A DNA stretch of 64,000 bases, from assembly GCF_014075995.1 (NCBI RefSeq), contig NZ_CP055153.1, positions 5,642,001 to 5,706,000 of the forward strand. The letters run 5' to 3'. Both the position numbers and the translations under genes were made by a program. This document shows, piece after piece, positions 27,632-37,669 of this stretch; the stretch's first letter is position 1; each line of letters begins with the position of its first letter. The notes under the pieces were generated by a model, which saw nothing but the letters and a program-made list of their open reading frames with translations, made no database searches and had not been told where the DNA came from. Source of the DNA: Adhaeribacter radiodurans (lineage in GTDB: Bacteria > Bacteroidota > Bacteroidia > Cytophagales > Hymenobacteraceae).

Positions 27632-27805
27632 TTAGTTTCTGTCGTCCCAGCCGGAAGTACCAATACTTGTAGAAACAGTAGGGGGAGTAGAAGCTTTAAC
27701 AGTAGTGCTACTAGGTGATGTTGTTGTTGTTGTTGTTACAGTTGGAGCAGTGCCACTAGTTATTACAGAAATTTGAAAGAAGGCGGCGATAAGTAATTCT
27801 AACAT
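27632..27805 (-). CDS. Small threonine/serine-rich ORF (57 residues)
   Basis: ATG at 27803-27805, TAA at 27632-27634. The product starts with a hydrophobic MLELLIAAFFQISVI, then a linker with six consecutive threonines encoded by a GTT/ACA repeat, then a serine/threonine/proline-rich tail ending SGWDDRN. It looks like a short membrane or exported peptide with an O-glycosylation-type linker. It lies 145 bp upstream of the peptide-binding lipoprotein gene on the same strand. No family is recognised; the repeat may be chance low complexity. Confidence 0.4.
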   Translation of the reverse strand: MLELLIAAFFQISVITSGTAPTVTTTTTTSPSSTTVKASTPPTVSTSIGTSGWDDRN

Positions 27806-28180
27806 GATTTTATGGCTTTAAATTGTTATACAAGTTGGTTATTTTGTTGAAACAAATTTGGCACATAAAATAGGACTAGAAAAGGAAAAAGTGCCATTAA
27901 AGGTAACAATTAAAATTCCGGGGAAGTATATAAATAAACACATATAATTATTTATATATCTTTGTTTGGAATAAATGGCCTAAGGTTGCTTTATTGAGAT
28001 TTTGCTAATAATTTTGATAGAAGTAACAAAATACTGATAATTATACTATACAAATATCTTTCTATATATTTAGATTAGAAAGGAATATTTACAGCAAAAA
28101 GTAACGCCACTTTTTTGAAGCTTATAAATCATTTACTATTATAGATATTGATTTAAATGTACTCTTGAGCAGTTTTTAGG
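27806..28180. other. Intergenic region, divergent promoters expected
   Basis: An AT-rich 375-base stretch between divergent genes. One TATCTTTG (27957-27964, plus strand) matches a -7 box, but I find no TTTG at the right distance, so I do not call a promoter. No RNA gene is seen. Confidence 0.35.
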
Positions 28181-29662
28181 ATGGATGATTTGCGCAAATT
28201 AGTTAGAATAGTAACAAATAGAGGGCAAAAAAATTTCCCTCTATTAGAATTAAAAAATAAATCTACGAACAAAGAGGTAGACTTATTTAATAAAATTAAA
28301 TCGGGTCAGTGCGAAACCGATCAGCAAGCTGCTGCCTTAATGTATAAATCGAAACCCAATGACCCTCGCATAAAGATGCTAAAATCCAGACTGCGTAAAA
28401 AATTATTAAATCATTTATTTTTCTTAGATTTTACAGATCAAAGCCTTAAAATCTCACATCGCTACGAACAGCAAAGCCTTACTTTATTGTACCAGGCCCG
28501 GACTTTAATGAACGAAGGCGAAAACGCTACTTCTGCTGGTCTTTTACGCACGGCCCTGGATTTTGCGCAAGAAGCTGAATTTACTCAAATTGTAATTGAC
28601 TGCTACCAGTTATTACTAGAAAATTACTCGTTAAGTGCCTCTAATAAAGATTTTTATAAAACCAAAAATATTCTAGCTAAGTACCGAGCTATAGCTGCAT
28701 TAGAGCAAGAAGCCGCTGACTTGTATTATACCTCCCGTTTAGAATTAAATAAATCGGTTTCGGCTAAAAATAAGTACTTAGAGAAATTAAAAGTTGTTGT
28801 ACAGAAATTAGAAGAGCTCTGGAAAAAAACGCACTCGGCTACTATTTTTGATTATTATTACAAACTCAATATTTCTTTACACGAACTAACCGGCAACTTT
28901 GCCGAAATTCTTAAAACTACTGCCCTTTCCGAAGAGCTATTGCAAAAAGGCAAGATTAACAAAAAACGTTTCGACGACCGCTACAATAAGTTTATTAACG
29001 TGTATGCCTATTTACGGGTAAAGGAGTACGAAAAAGGGCTTCAAGCGGCTGCCTCATTTGTTCAGGTTTTTAACCGCTCTACCAATAATTGGTTTGCCTT
29101 TATGGAAAACTACTTTTTGCTGGCCATGCATGCCGGTGTGTACGAGCAAGCCTCTAAGCTGTACGCCGAAGTAATGCGAAATACTTTTTACAAAAAAATC
29201 TCCCGTTCGGCGCAGGAGCGCTGGTCGTTGTATGGCACTTATCTTTATTTTGTAAATCCCTCGGACGAAGTTTTAAAACAATCTAATTACCGTAAGTTAA
29301 TTTCGCAGGTACCAGAATACAGTAAGGATAAACAAGGTTTTAATGTGGCTATTTTAATTTTGCAGTATATGTATTTCGTGCGGGCTCAGGATATCGATGC
29401 ATTAGGCTACCGGATTGAATCGCTGAAAAAGTACGCCGGACGCCACTTAACGCACCAGCTTAGTAAACGAAACTTATTACTTTTTAAAATGCTGATGCTG
29501 CTGGTTAAAGAAGATTTGGATTACACGCAGTCCAAAAAGAAAGGAGAGACCTTATTGCAACGCCTCAAAACCACACCTGTTCCCGGCGATGCTTACGCTG
29601 AAATTGAGATTATTCCTTACGAACATCTTTGGACCTTAATTCTAGAAATGTTAAAGGAATAA
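28181..29662 (+). CDS. All-helical cytoplasmic protein of unknown function
   Basis: A 493-residue protein with no signal or membrane segment. The first 100 residues are basic and helical (MDDLRKLVRIVTNRG; RIKMLKSRLRKKLLNHLF). From about 100 to 480 helical pairs follow each other with TPR/alpha-solenoid spacing (LLYQARTLMNEGENATSAGLL; YLRVKEYEKGLQAAASF). This suggests a scaffold. I recognise no named family; homologues probably exist in Cytophagales. It stands alone between divergent and convergent neighbours. Confidence 0.75.
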   Translation: MDDLRKLVRIVTNRGQKNFPLLELKNKSTNKEVDLFNKIKSGQCETDQQAAALMYKSKPNDPRIKMLKSRLRKKLLNHLFFLDFTDQSLKISHRYEQQSLTLLYQARTLMNEGENATSAGLLRTALDFAQEAEFTQIVIDCYQLLLENYSLSASNKDFYKTKNILAKYRAIAALEQEAADLYYTSRLELNKSVSAKNKYLEKLKVVVQKLEELWKKTHSATIFDYYYKLNISLHELTGNFAEILKTTALSEELLQKGKINKKRFDDRYNKFINVYAYLRVKEYEKGLQAAASFVQVFNRSTNNWFAFMENYFLLAMHAGVYEQASKLYAEVMRNTFYKKISRSAQERWSLYGTYLYFVNPSDEVLKQSNYRKLISQVPEYSKDKQGFNVAILILQYMYFVRAQDIDALGYRIESLKKYAGRHLTHQLSKRNLLLFKMLMLLVKEDLDYTQSKKKGETLLQRLKTTPVPGDAYAEIEIIPYEHLWTLILEMLKE

Positions 29663-29860
29663 TCCTAAAGTTACCGGCTAAGCCATTGTACCATTTTAAC
29701 GTGTGTCCGAGGTAAGCACCTATCTACGCAAAGGATAATTAATTGCACTAGCCAGAAAGGTAAAGTTCTATTTATCCTGTTATTACTGTCTATTTGAGTC
29801 AATCAGGAGGGGTTTCCTGCTTTAATTTATAATTATCTTTATCTCGGCACGCAAATTATT

Positions 29861-31603
29861 CTAGTTACTGTTTAACGAGCTCTTACCGGCATTTACTAAG
29901 GCTTCCATTTTAGGTTTCCCAATTACTTTATAGGGTCCTTGACCTTTTAGAATAGCCACGTATTTGTTTTTATCCGTAAGTACTTTTATAGCTTCTTTTA
30001 CATCTACGTCGGTTTTAAACGAAGTCTCCAAACGACCTTTCTGAAAATAATAACGCGATACAATTTCACTTTCTAAAATCTCTTTTATTTCATCCTGACA
30101 GCGGCTTAAATCATCTTTTTTGTTTTGTACCAGCTTATTTTTCAGGGCATTGTATTCTAGTTTAATATCCTCAAAATACTTTTCCTTTTCGGCAATACTT
30201 TTTAACTCTTCCAGGTTCTTCTCACTCTTGGTAGTGTAGTTGTAATCTTTATCAGACAAGTATTTAGTAAATTCCTGGAAATCCGTATCGCTCAGATTAA
30301 AGGAACGAGCCGAAGGGATGGACGCATGGGTCATGCGGTAACGGGTGGCAAAATCAAAGTGTAAAGATTTGCTGATGATACTATAAGCAATGTTGTGGTA
30401 GCTTTTCTCTTTAGTAACTAAATCGGGGTAAATGCCATTGCCATCGTAAACAGATCGGCCGTTGGTGGTTTTATACTCCGCCATTAACGAATCGGATACT
30501 CTTCGAACGCTGCCGTCCGGGTTACGGTGTGCGTAATCCAAGGCCTGAATGCATCGGCCGCTGGGTGTATAGTATTTAGCAACCGTTACTTTTAACAACG
30601 AATTATAAGGCAGATTAATAGTTTGCTGCACCAGTCCTTTCCCAAAAGTACGGTTTCCGATAATAGTACCCCGATCCAGATCCTGAATAGCACCCGCTAC
30701 AATCTCCGAAGCAGAGGCAGAACCCCGATCAACCAATACTACTAATGGAATAAGCGGATCTACCGGCGCTAAGGTGGCCTTGTACACCATGTCTTTGTCT
30801 TTTATTTTTGCTTTTTGCGTAACTATTTTATTGCCTTTTTCTACAAACAAGTTCACAATATCTACCGATTCCTGCACGATACCACCGCCATTACCGCGTA
30901 AATCCAAAACCAATGCATTTATCCGGTGTTGCCGCTTCAGATTTAATAAAGATTGTTTTACCTCCTGGGCAGAGTTCTCCAGGAACTTATCGAGTTTAAT
31001 GTAACCAATGCTGTCTTGCAGCAAGCCCGTATAGGATACATTATTAAAAGTAATTACTTCGCGTAAAACTGTTTTTTCTAAAGGTTGTTTCTCGCCGTAG
31101 CGCTTTATGGCAAGTTTAACCGGAGCATCTTTTTGCCCTTTTAACATTTCGCTCACCGAACTACTTCCCCGCCCTTTTACAGATATACCGTTAACTGACA
31201 AAATCTCATCACCAGCCCGGATATCTGCCCGTTGCGCTGAAAAGCCTTCGTATGGTTCCGATACTATAATTTTATCTTTCCGGGTAAACACTGAAATTCC
31301 AATACCCGCGTATTGCTTACTCACGTAATTCATTTTAAAATCTTCGATATCAGATTCGGGAATGTATTCGGTGTAAGGGTCAAGGGAGCCGAGCATGGCA
31401 TCAATGCCTTCGCGTACCAAGTCAGCGGGGCTAACTTCGTCTACGTAATGGCTGTTTAACTGCCGGTAGATAGAAGCAAACGTATCCAGGTTTTTGGCTA
31501 TTTCGAAGTAACGGTCGGTAAACCCAAAAGAAAAAGCAAGTAAGAATAAGAGCAGATAGCTATAAATTACCTTGTGGTACGAAGAGAATAAATATTTTTT
31601 CAT
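29861..31603 (-). CDS. S41-family C-terminal processing peptidase (Ctp)
   Basis: A 580-residue periplasmic protease tethered by an N-terminal hydrophobic segment (about 10-29). A PDZ domain follows (about 95-165, YAGIGISVF to RAGDEILSVNG). The catalytic core has S297 in GSASASE and K322 in TFGKGLVQ, 25 residues apart as in CtpA/Prc. A helical C-terminal extension of about 180 residues is rich in Lys/Glu. It trims C-termini of exported proteins. It has the strand of the two-component genes but is separated by about 300 bp. Confidence 0.93.
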   Translation of the reverse strand: MKKYLFSSYHKVIYSYLLLFLLAFSFGFTDRYFEIAKNLDTFASIYRQLNSHYVDEVSPADLVREGIDAMLGSLDPYTEYIPESDIEDFKMNYVSKQYAGIGISVFTRKDKIIVSEPYEGFSAQRADIRAGDEILSVNGISVKGRGSSSVSEMLKGQKDAPVKLAIKRYGEKQPLEKTVLREVITFNNVSYTGLLQDSIGYIKLDKFLENSAQEVKQSLLNLKRQHRINALVLDLRGNGGGIVQESVDIVNLFVEKGNKIVTQKAKIKDKDMVYKATLAPVDPLIPLVVLVDRGSASASEIVAGAIQDLDRGTIIGNRTFGKGLVQQTINLPYNSLLKVTVAKYYTPSGRCIQALDYAHRNPDGSVRRVSDSLMAEYKTTNGRSVYDGNGIYPDLVTKEKSYHNIAYSIISKSLHFDFATRYRMTHASIPSARSFNLSDTDFQEFTKYLSDKDYNYTTKSEKNLEELKSIAEKEKYFEDIKLEYNALKNKLVQNKKDDLSRCQDEIKEILESEIVSRYYFQKGRLETSFKTDVDVKEAIKVLTDKNKYVAILKGQGPYKVIGKPKMEALVNAGKSSLNSN

Positions 31604-31909
31604 AACCCGAACAAATGCCGCAACATAAAAGAAACAACCTGGTGTAAAAAGTAATATTGTACAGAAAAAATTAGGTAAAACAGCCCCGCTTAAAATTACA
31701 CGAATTTGTTTTAAAGTGTCATTCTTACCTTTATTTACTTACAACTATCTTTCTTTATAGACACACAATTGCGTTTTTTATACCCTACTCGCCGAACATT
31801 TTTTTACAGATTACAAATAAATAGCAGATGGACTGGAACAGCAAGATACCCGAATAAGGATATAAAGCGGTTAAACGAACATTGAAAACAAACTTGACAA
31901 AGCCGTAAC
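31604..31909. other. Intergenic region, nothing identified
   Basis: About 300 AT-rich bases between the protease and the response regulator. It should contain the protease promoter, but no TTTG/TAnnTTTG pair or stable hairpin was recognised. Confidence 0.35.
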
Positions 31910-32611
31910 TTAACCTGCAACCGTGGTTAGTTCTTCCAGCTTATACCCAACCCCGTGAATGGTAGAAATCCGCAGCGATGAGTCGGGACGCAGGTATTTG
32001 CGTAGTTTAGAAATAAAAACATCCATGCTCCGGGCCACAAAATAGCCGTTGTCTTCCCAAATGGTTTTTAAAATAAGCTCGCGTTTTACAATGGTGTTTA
32101 ACTCTAAACATAACATCCGGAGCACATCAGCTTCTTTTTGCGTGAGCTGTTGTTTTTTATCTTGCACCCACAACAAAAGGTTAGGGTAATCGAGCTGACT
32201 TTTGCCGAAAGCTATAGTTGTTTTTGGGCTAGGTTTAGCAGTACTTTGGGTAGTGCGTTTTAAAATTGCTTTCAGGCGCAGGTTTAACTCTTCCAGGCGA
32301 AAAGGTTTGGTAAGGTAATCATCGGCACCTAAGCGCAAACCGTGAATCCGGTCGTCGGGCTGGGCTTTAGCCGTCAGAAAAATGAAAGGAATAAAAGCAT
32401 TCTTTTTACGAATTTCCTCGGCCAGGGTAAAACCATCCAGTACGGGCAACATTACATCCAGAATACACAAGTCAAAAGTTTGTTGCGCAAATACCTGCAA
32501 TCCGGTAAGGCCATCGGCACATAACTGCACTGTATAGCCTTCGTTTTCCAGGTTATCCTGTACCAGAAAGCCTAGGTTTTCGTCGTCTTCTACGAGTAAA
32601 ATGCGTATCAC
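31910..32611 (-). CDS. OmpR-family response regulator
   Basis: This 233-residue regulator has a receiver domain (phosphoacceptor D52 in CILDVMLP, acidic pair ED at 8-10, K102 in TKPF) followed by a winged helix (about 130-228) ending ISTIHGVGYKLE. The start is GTG. It is 112 bp downstream of the histidine kinase on the same strand and is its obvious partner. Targets are not known; the neighbouring protease is one possibility. Confidence 0.95.
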   Translation of the reverse strand: MIRILLVEDDENLGFLVQDNLENEGYTVQLCADGLTGLQVFAQQTFDLCILDVMLPVLDGFTLAEEIRKKNAFIPFIFLTAKAQPDDRIHGLRLGADDYLTKPFRLEELNLRLKAILKRTTQSTAKPSPKTTIAFGKSQLDYPNLLLWVQDKKQQLTQKEADVLRMLCLELNTIVKRELILKTIWEDNGYFVARSMDVFISKLRKYLRPDSSLRISTIHGVGYKLEELTTVAG

Positions 32612-32723
32612 TTTTATTAAGCTTTGCTTAAATATTGACTCTTTGATTTCTATTGTAGTAGAAACCTAAATTACCTTTACTATATTCCTAGACACCAACA
32701 AATTGACAAATTTACTATTTACC

Positions 32724-33986
32724 TTAAGCGCGAAACGGTAAATACACTTCAAAGCAGCTGCCTTGGTTCTCCTGACTTTTTACTCGAACAGAACCTTGGT
32801 GTGCCTGAATAATATTTTTAACGTAGCTTAACCCAAGCCCAAAACCCCGCACATTGTGAATATTACCGCTAGGCACCCGGTAAAACGTGTCGAAAATAAA
32901 TTGTTGTACTTCTTTCCGGATTCCCTGGCCCTTATCGGCAATAGAAATTAAAATGCCCTGTTGGTAGTTGCGCGTCGAGATTTGGATATTAGGTGTTTGC
33001 GGCGAATATTTTTCGGCGTTGTCGAGTAAGTTATACAAAGCATTAGTCAGATGCAGGCTATCGGCTTCAATGGTTGCTTTTTCGGCGTTTAAACAGCAGG
33101 TAACCTGGCCCGAGCGTTTCTGTAACCGCAGGCTAAGCCGTTGCAAACTATCTTGGAGCAGTTGGTGTACATTAATGCTGGTTTTATTAAGGCTCATAGC
33201 TTTTCTTTCTAACTCGGCCATTTGCAACACCTGCTCTACCTGTGATTTTAACCGCTCGTTCTCCTGAAAAATAATCTGGTGATAACGTTGCGCTTTAGCA
33301 GCTGATAAATTAGAGTCGACGTTTTTTAAAATCTCGCTGGCAATAGCAATATTAGTAATGGGTGTTTGCAGTTCATGGGTCATGTTATTAATAAAATCTG
33401 CTTTTAGCTCAGATAACCGTTTTTCCTGCAAAATAGAATGGAGAGTATACGCAAAAAACACAATTACTATTAGTAAAGCCAAAGTAGAGTAAAGCCAGAG
33501 CTGCATTTCGCTGAGAATATGCGTGGTTTTAGTGGGGAAAGCCACCACAAAATTATAATGACCACTTGGTGCGGTTTGAATAGTAACTTCTTGATAATTT
33601 GCAACTTGCTTCAGTTTTAAAGTTGCCGGTACATAATTTCCAAAAACCAGTGTGTCATCTTCGGCATTTAAAATGCCATATTCATAAGGAATACTTAAAT
33701 GCCGGCGGGCAAATTCCTGGCGCAGTAAAGTATCTAGTTCCTGGGCTTTTACCGGCGCATTTACTTCGGCCAGAAAAAAACTGGAAGTTAGTTGCTTAAT
33801 TGGTTTAACTGTTATTACCGGATTTAATTGCTGCACTGTTTGGCTCATGGCCACCTGCACTGCCAGATTAAACTCCTTTTCTTCGGATTTAAAAGCTTTA
33901 TTCAACCACAGTAACTGCACAGTTAGCAAGCCTCCTAAAGCTACTGTAGCCAGTACAATAATTATTCTGATTTTTCTGCGGCTCAT
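32724..33986 (-). CDS. Membrane sensor histidine kinase
   Basis: This 420-residue kinase has TM1 (about 8-28), a periplasmic sensor of about 130 residues without a recognised fold, TM2 (about 163-183), HisKA with H204 in NNMTHELQTPI, and HATPase_c (N box LYNLLDNAEKYS, G1 DKGQGI, G2 GFGLGLSYV). It phosphorylates the downstream OmpR-type regulator. The signal is unknown. Confidence 0.94.
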   Translation of the reverse strand: MSRRKIRIIIVLATVALGGLLTVQLLWLNKAFKSEEKEFNLAVQVAMSQTVQQLNPVITVKPIKQLTSSFFLAEVNAPVKAQELDTLLRQEFARRHLSIPYEYGILNAEDDTLVFGNYVPATLKLKQVANYQEVTIQTAPSGHYNFVVAFPTKTTHILSEMQLWLYSTLALLIVIVFFAYTLHSILQEKRLSELKADFINNMTHELQTPITNIAIASEILKNVDSNLSAAKAQRYHQIIFQENERLKSQVEQVLQMAELERKAMSLNKTSINVHQLLQDSLQRLSLRLQKRSGQVTCCLNAEKATIEADSLHLTNALYNLLDNAEKYSPQTPNIQISTRNYQQGILISIADKGQGIRKEVQQFIFDTFYRVPSGNIHNVRGFGLGLSYVKNIIQAHQGSVRVKSQENQGSCFEVYLPFRA

Positions 33987-34264
33987 AGTTTTAATCTTTT
34001 CTTTTCCGGAGCTTAAGTATTTAATTCAAAACGTTTCAATTTACAATATAAATAAACCATTGCGTTAACAGGCAATAAACTGCTTTATCAAGCTAGTTAC
34101 TTTTCTAAAAAGCAGTGCGTTAACTCCATTTACTATCAAAAATAAGCTATTAAATCAGATTCCGGTTTTTTTTAACATTTCATTAACATCTTTTTACAAA
34201 TCATTAACCAGGGTGCTTGCTTTTGCCGGGTATGTTTGCTGATACAACACAAACTTTGAAGTAC

Positions 34265-37200
34265 ATGCAACCGGCAGTTTTATTTAGCAAACGTAATTAC
34301 CTGATTTTACTATTTGGACTGAGTATTCTGGTTATAGGCTTTATACTTATGTGTCTAGATGATAAACCTTATGGCTTTGGAGTGTTAGGGCTAACTGTTG
34401 GTCCGGCTTTAGTTGTAATTGGTTTATTAATTCCGTTCGGCTCTATTTTGCTTAAAAATAGTAATGACGGTAAGACTACCCCCATACCCAAGTTTGATAA
34501 GATTAATAATTGGATTGGTTGGCTCGTGTGTATCTTCAGTTTGGGCGTTTACTTAATTACCTTAGAACCTACTGCCAGCTTTTGGGACTGTGGCGAGTTT
34601 ATTGCCGCAGCTTATAAATTGCAGGTACCGCACGCACCCGGTGCACCTTTGTTCTTGCTTTTAGGCCGCATGTTTTCATTGCTGGCTTTAGGAGAAGTAA
34701 CCAAAGTTGCCTTTTGGATAAATAGTATCTCGGCTTTAGCCAGCGCTTTTACCGTGCTGTTTTTGTTCTGGACCATTACTATTTTAACCCGAAAAGCTGT
34801 TTTAAAATCGGAAACTACTCCTACCAACTGGCAAATATTTTTAATTATTAGCAGCGGCGTTATAGGTGCTTTAAGTTTTGCTTTTTCCGATTCGTTCTGG
34901 TTTTCGGCCGTTGAAGCTGAGGTATACGCCTTATCTTCTTTCTTTACGGCTTTTGTGGTTTGGGCCATGCTGAAATGGGAAAGCAGTTTTTCGCCTAAAG
35001 TGGGTTACCGCTGGCTCTTGCTTATTGCCTATTTAATGGGGCTTTCTATTGGAGTGCATTTGCTTAACCTGCTGGCTATTCCAGCTATGGCTTTTATTTA
35101 CTATTACCGGCATTATTCTTTTACCTGGCGCGGTGCAGCACTTACTTTTGCTATTAGCCTGTTGCTGATTGGCCTATTTATGACTGGTATTATTACGGGT
35201 CTACCTACTTTAGCCGGGGCTTTCGAGTTATTCTTTGTCAATTCAGTTGGGTTACCTTTCCGGAGCGGATTAGTAATTTTCAGTTTGCTGTTTATAGGCT
35301 TGCTTTTGTACGGATTGCGCCGGGCCCATCAAAAACAAAAACCAGTAGCGCAACTGCTTCTGCTAAGCTTTATTTTTATCCTGGTTGGCTATTCTTCTTA
35401 CCTGATAATTCCTATTCGCTCCAACTATAACCCTTTACTCGACGAAAATAATCCGGAAGATATTCTCAGCTTTATTGCCTACCTCAAACGGGAACAATAC
35501 GAACAACGCCCACTATTGTACGGTCCGCAATACGCCACCGAATTAATTGACCAGGAACAAGGTAAACCGGAATATGTAAAAGGAAAAGAGCGATATGAAG
35601 TAGCCGATTACAAAATTGTACCCATTTACGACCCCAAAGGTTTGCAGCTTTTACCCCGGCTCTATAGTAAAGAACCAAGCCATTTAAATGAATACCAAAA
35701 ATGGGTAACCATTGATAAGAATATACCGCCTACCTTCCGGCAAAACCTATTATACCTGTTGCGTTACCAGTTAAGCCACATGTACGGGCGGTATTTCCTG
35801 TGGAACTTTGTGGGGCGCGACAGTGATATTCAGCACGCAGGAGTTAACTGGCCCTGGAAAAGTAACCAACAACTGCCGTACCATATTGCCACCAACAAAG
35901 CCCGAAATGCGTACTATGCCTTACCCCTGCTGTTAGGGCTTCTCGGCTTTTGGTACCACTACCGGCGTCAGAAAAAGGATGCTACGGTGGTAGGCCTATT
36001 GTTCTTATTTACCGGTGCCGCCATTGCTTTTTACCTGAATCAGCCGCCTATAGAACCCCGGGAGCGGGATTATGCCTTTGTGGGTTCGTTTTATGCCTTT
36101 GCTATTTGGATAGGCTTGGGCGTACCAGCTTTAGCACATGGTTTCCGGCGAATTAGTAAATCTTTAGTAATTCCGATAGCCGTAGCTGCTGCTTTAGGCT
36201 TACTCATACCTATTCTTCTCCTTCAACAAAACTGGGACGACCACGACCGCTCTGAACGGTATTTTGCGACGGATATGGCCCGTAATATTCTTGCCTCTTG
36301 CGCTCCCAATGCAATTTTATTTACGAATGGAGATAACGATACTTTCCCGTTGTGGTACGCCCAGGAAGTTGAAGGTTTCCGGACGGATGTGCGGGTGATT
36401 GTGCTGAGCTACTTAAACACTGATTGGTACATTAGTCAGATGAAGCGGCCCGCCTATATCTCGGCTCCCTTACCTATTTCACTGGAAAAAGAACAATACC
36501 AGTTTAGCACAAATAGCTATTTACCTTACGTAGCTCAGCCGCAGGTGGCGAATGGCATGGATGTAACCCAGTTTATTTCCCTGGTAAAACACAATCACCC
36601 GGCATTACAGGTTCAGGCTCAGGATGGACGAATGTTTTTATCTTTTCCGACTAAAAAATTCTTTTTACCAATTAACAAAGCAGCGGTATTGCAACAAGGT
36701 ATTATTCCGGCAGACCGCCAGGCACAAGTAGTTGAGCAGATGAATTGGGAAATTTCGCAAAATGGAATGGAGAAAAAGCAATTACTAATTTTTGATATTC
36801 TTGCTACTAATAACTGGCACCGACCGGTTTATTTTTCATCTACGTTGAACCAGGATGATTTCATGTACTTTAAACCTTACCTGCAAAACGAAGGCATGAC
36901 TTACCGTTTACTCCCCGCCTTAAACCCTAATCCGGAACCGGAACCTTATGTAGCGAAAGAAATAATGTACCAAAACCTGATGCAGAAATTCCAATGGCGC
37001 AATTTGCAGAACCCGCGTATTTTTTACGACGAAACTTATCAGGCTACCTTGGTTACCAATTACCGCCAACAATTTTATGTTTTAGCCGAAGCTTATTTTA
37101 TGGCTGGTGATGCCGCTCAAGCTAGAAATATAATTAATCGTTGCTTAACAGTTTTGCCCGACCAATCGTTGCCTTACGATTACCAAACCGTACAACTAGC

Positions 37201-37441
37201 CGAACTACTGGCCAAAACCGGCGAAAAAGAAAAAAGTGAAGCTATTCGGGATACAATAACCAAGCGGGCTACTCAGGCACTACAATATTATTTAACCGAT
37301 ACTAATTCTGTGTTTACCCGCGAAATTCAAATAAACCTGCTCACTCTGCAACAATTAACGGTAACAGCTCATAACCTAAACCAAAAGCAAAAAGCGGCAG
37401 AATTAGAGAATTTATTTATGACTTATTATAACCGGTTATAA
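34265..37441 (+). CDS. DUF3098-DUF2723 fusion, multi-pass membrane protein
   Basis: The frame opens with TTG at 34217 and has an ATG at 34232. The ATG at 34265 (MQPAVLFSKRNYL) starts exactly where a DUF3098 domain would: two membrane helices around GFILMCLDDKPYGFGVLGLT (about 8-60). A DUF2723 domain follows (GVYLITLEPTASFWDCGEFI; HAPGAPLFLLLGRMF), a GT-C-like glycosyltransferase fold with about 12 helices. The soluble C-terminus after about residue 640 contains NGDNDTFPLWYAQEVEG and helical repeats. It probably glycosylates exported proteins; that is inference from fold. DUF3098 is normally a separate small protein. Confidence 0.85.
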   Translation: MQPAVLFSKRNYLILLFGLSILVIGFILMCLDDKPYGFGVLGLTVGPALVVIGLLIPFGSILLKNSNDGKTTPIPKFDKINNWIGWLVCIFSLGVYLITLEPTASFWDCGEFIAAAYKLQVPHAPGAPLFLLLGRMFSLLALGEVTKVAFWINSISALASAFTVLFLFWTITILTRKAVLKSETTPTNWQIFLIISSGVIGALSFAFSDSFWFSAVEAEVYALSSFFTAFVVWAMLKWESSFSPKVGYRWLLLIAYLMGLSIGVHLLNLLAIPAMAFIYYYRHYSFTWRGAALTFAISLLLIGLFMTGIITGLPTLAGAFELFFVNSVGLPFRSGLVIFSLLFIGLLLYGLRRAHQKQKPVAQLLLLSFIFILVGYSSYLIIPIRSNYNPLLDENNPEDILSFIAYLKREQYEQRPLLYGPQYATELIDQEQGKPEYVKGKERYEVADYKIVPIYDPKGLQLLPRLYSKEPSHLNEYQKWVTIDKNIPPTFRQNLLYLLRYQLSHMYGRYFLWNFVGRDSDIQHAGVNWPWKSNQQLPYHIATNKARNAYYALPLLLGLLGFWYHYRRQKKDATVVGLLFLFTGAAIAFYLNQPPIEPRERDYAFVGSFYAFAIWIGLGVPALAHGFRRISKSLVIPIAVAAALGLLIPILLLQQNWDDHDRSERYFATDMARNILASCAPNAILFTNGDNDTFPLWYAQEVEGFRTDVRVIVLSYLNTDWYISQMKRPAYISAPLPISLEKEQYQFSTNSYLPYVAQPQVANGMDVTQFISLVKHNHPALQVQAQDGRMFLSFPTKKFFLPINKAAVLQQGIIPADRQAQVVEQMNWEISQNGMEKKQLLIFDILATNNWHRPVYFSSTLNQDDFMYFKPYLQNEGMTYRLLPALNPNPEPEPYVAKEIMYQNLMQKFQWRNLQNPRIFYDETYQATLVTNYRQQFYVLAEAYFMAGDAAQARNIINRCLTVLPDQSLPYDYQTVQLAELLAKTGEKEKSEAIRDTITKRATQALQYYLTDTNSVFTREIQINLLTLQQLTVTAHNLNQKQKAAELENLFMTYYNRL

Positions 37442-37525
37442 GAGTTAAGTAAAAGGAAATAGTTTTTAAAGAAAATTAGAATAATAGAATCTGAAGGTAA
37501 TAAGGAGGCCTGATCTTTTTGAAAT

Positions 37526-37665
37526 TTGTAATAACGTCTAAATGTTTATGAAGTTGTGGCATTTGAAAAACGTCAACTTCAATTAGCCACAAAAGCAAAA
37601 TAGTGATTTATAGGCGAATGACTAACGTCCAGCCACAATTTTATAAACACACTGTTGCCAGCAGT
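37526..37665. repeat. Structured cassette-end-like repeat region
   Basis: Contains the palindromic stem TGAAGTTG ... CAACTTCA, GCCACAA twice with TTGTGGC once (nested inverted repeats), and CTGTTGCCAGCAGT (37652-37665). The last is inverted relative to TTGCTGGCAGCAGT at 38698-38711 on the far side of the TIR gene (11 of 12 shared: TGCTGGCA[A/G]CAG). It resembles the folded ends that bound single accessory-gene cassettes; identity is inferred. Confidence 0.45.
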
Positions 37666-37669
37666 CTTT

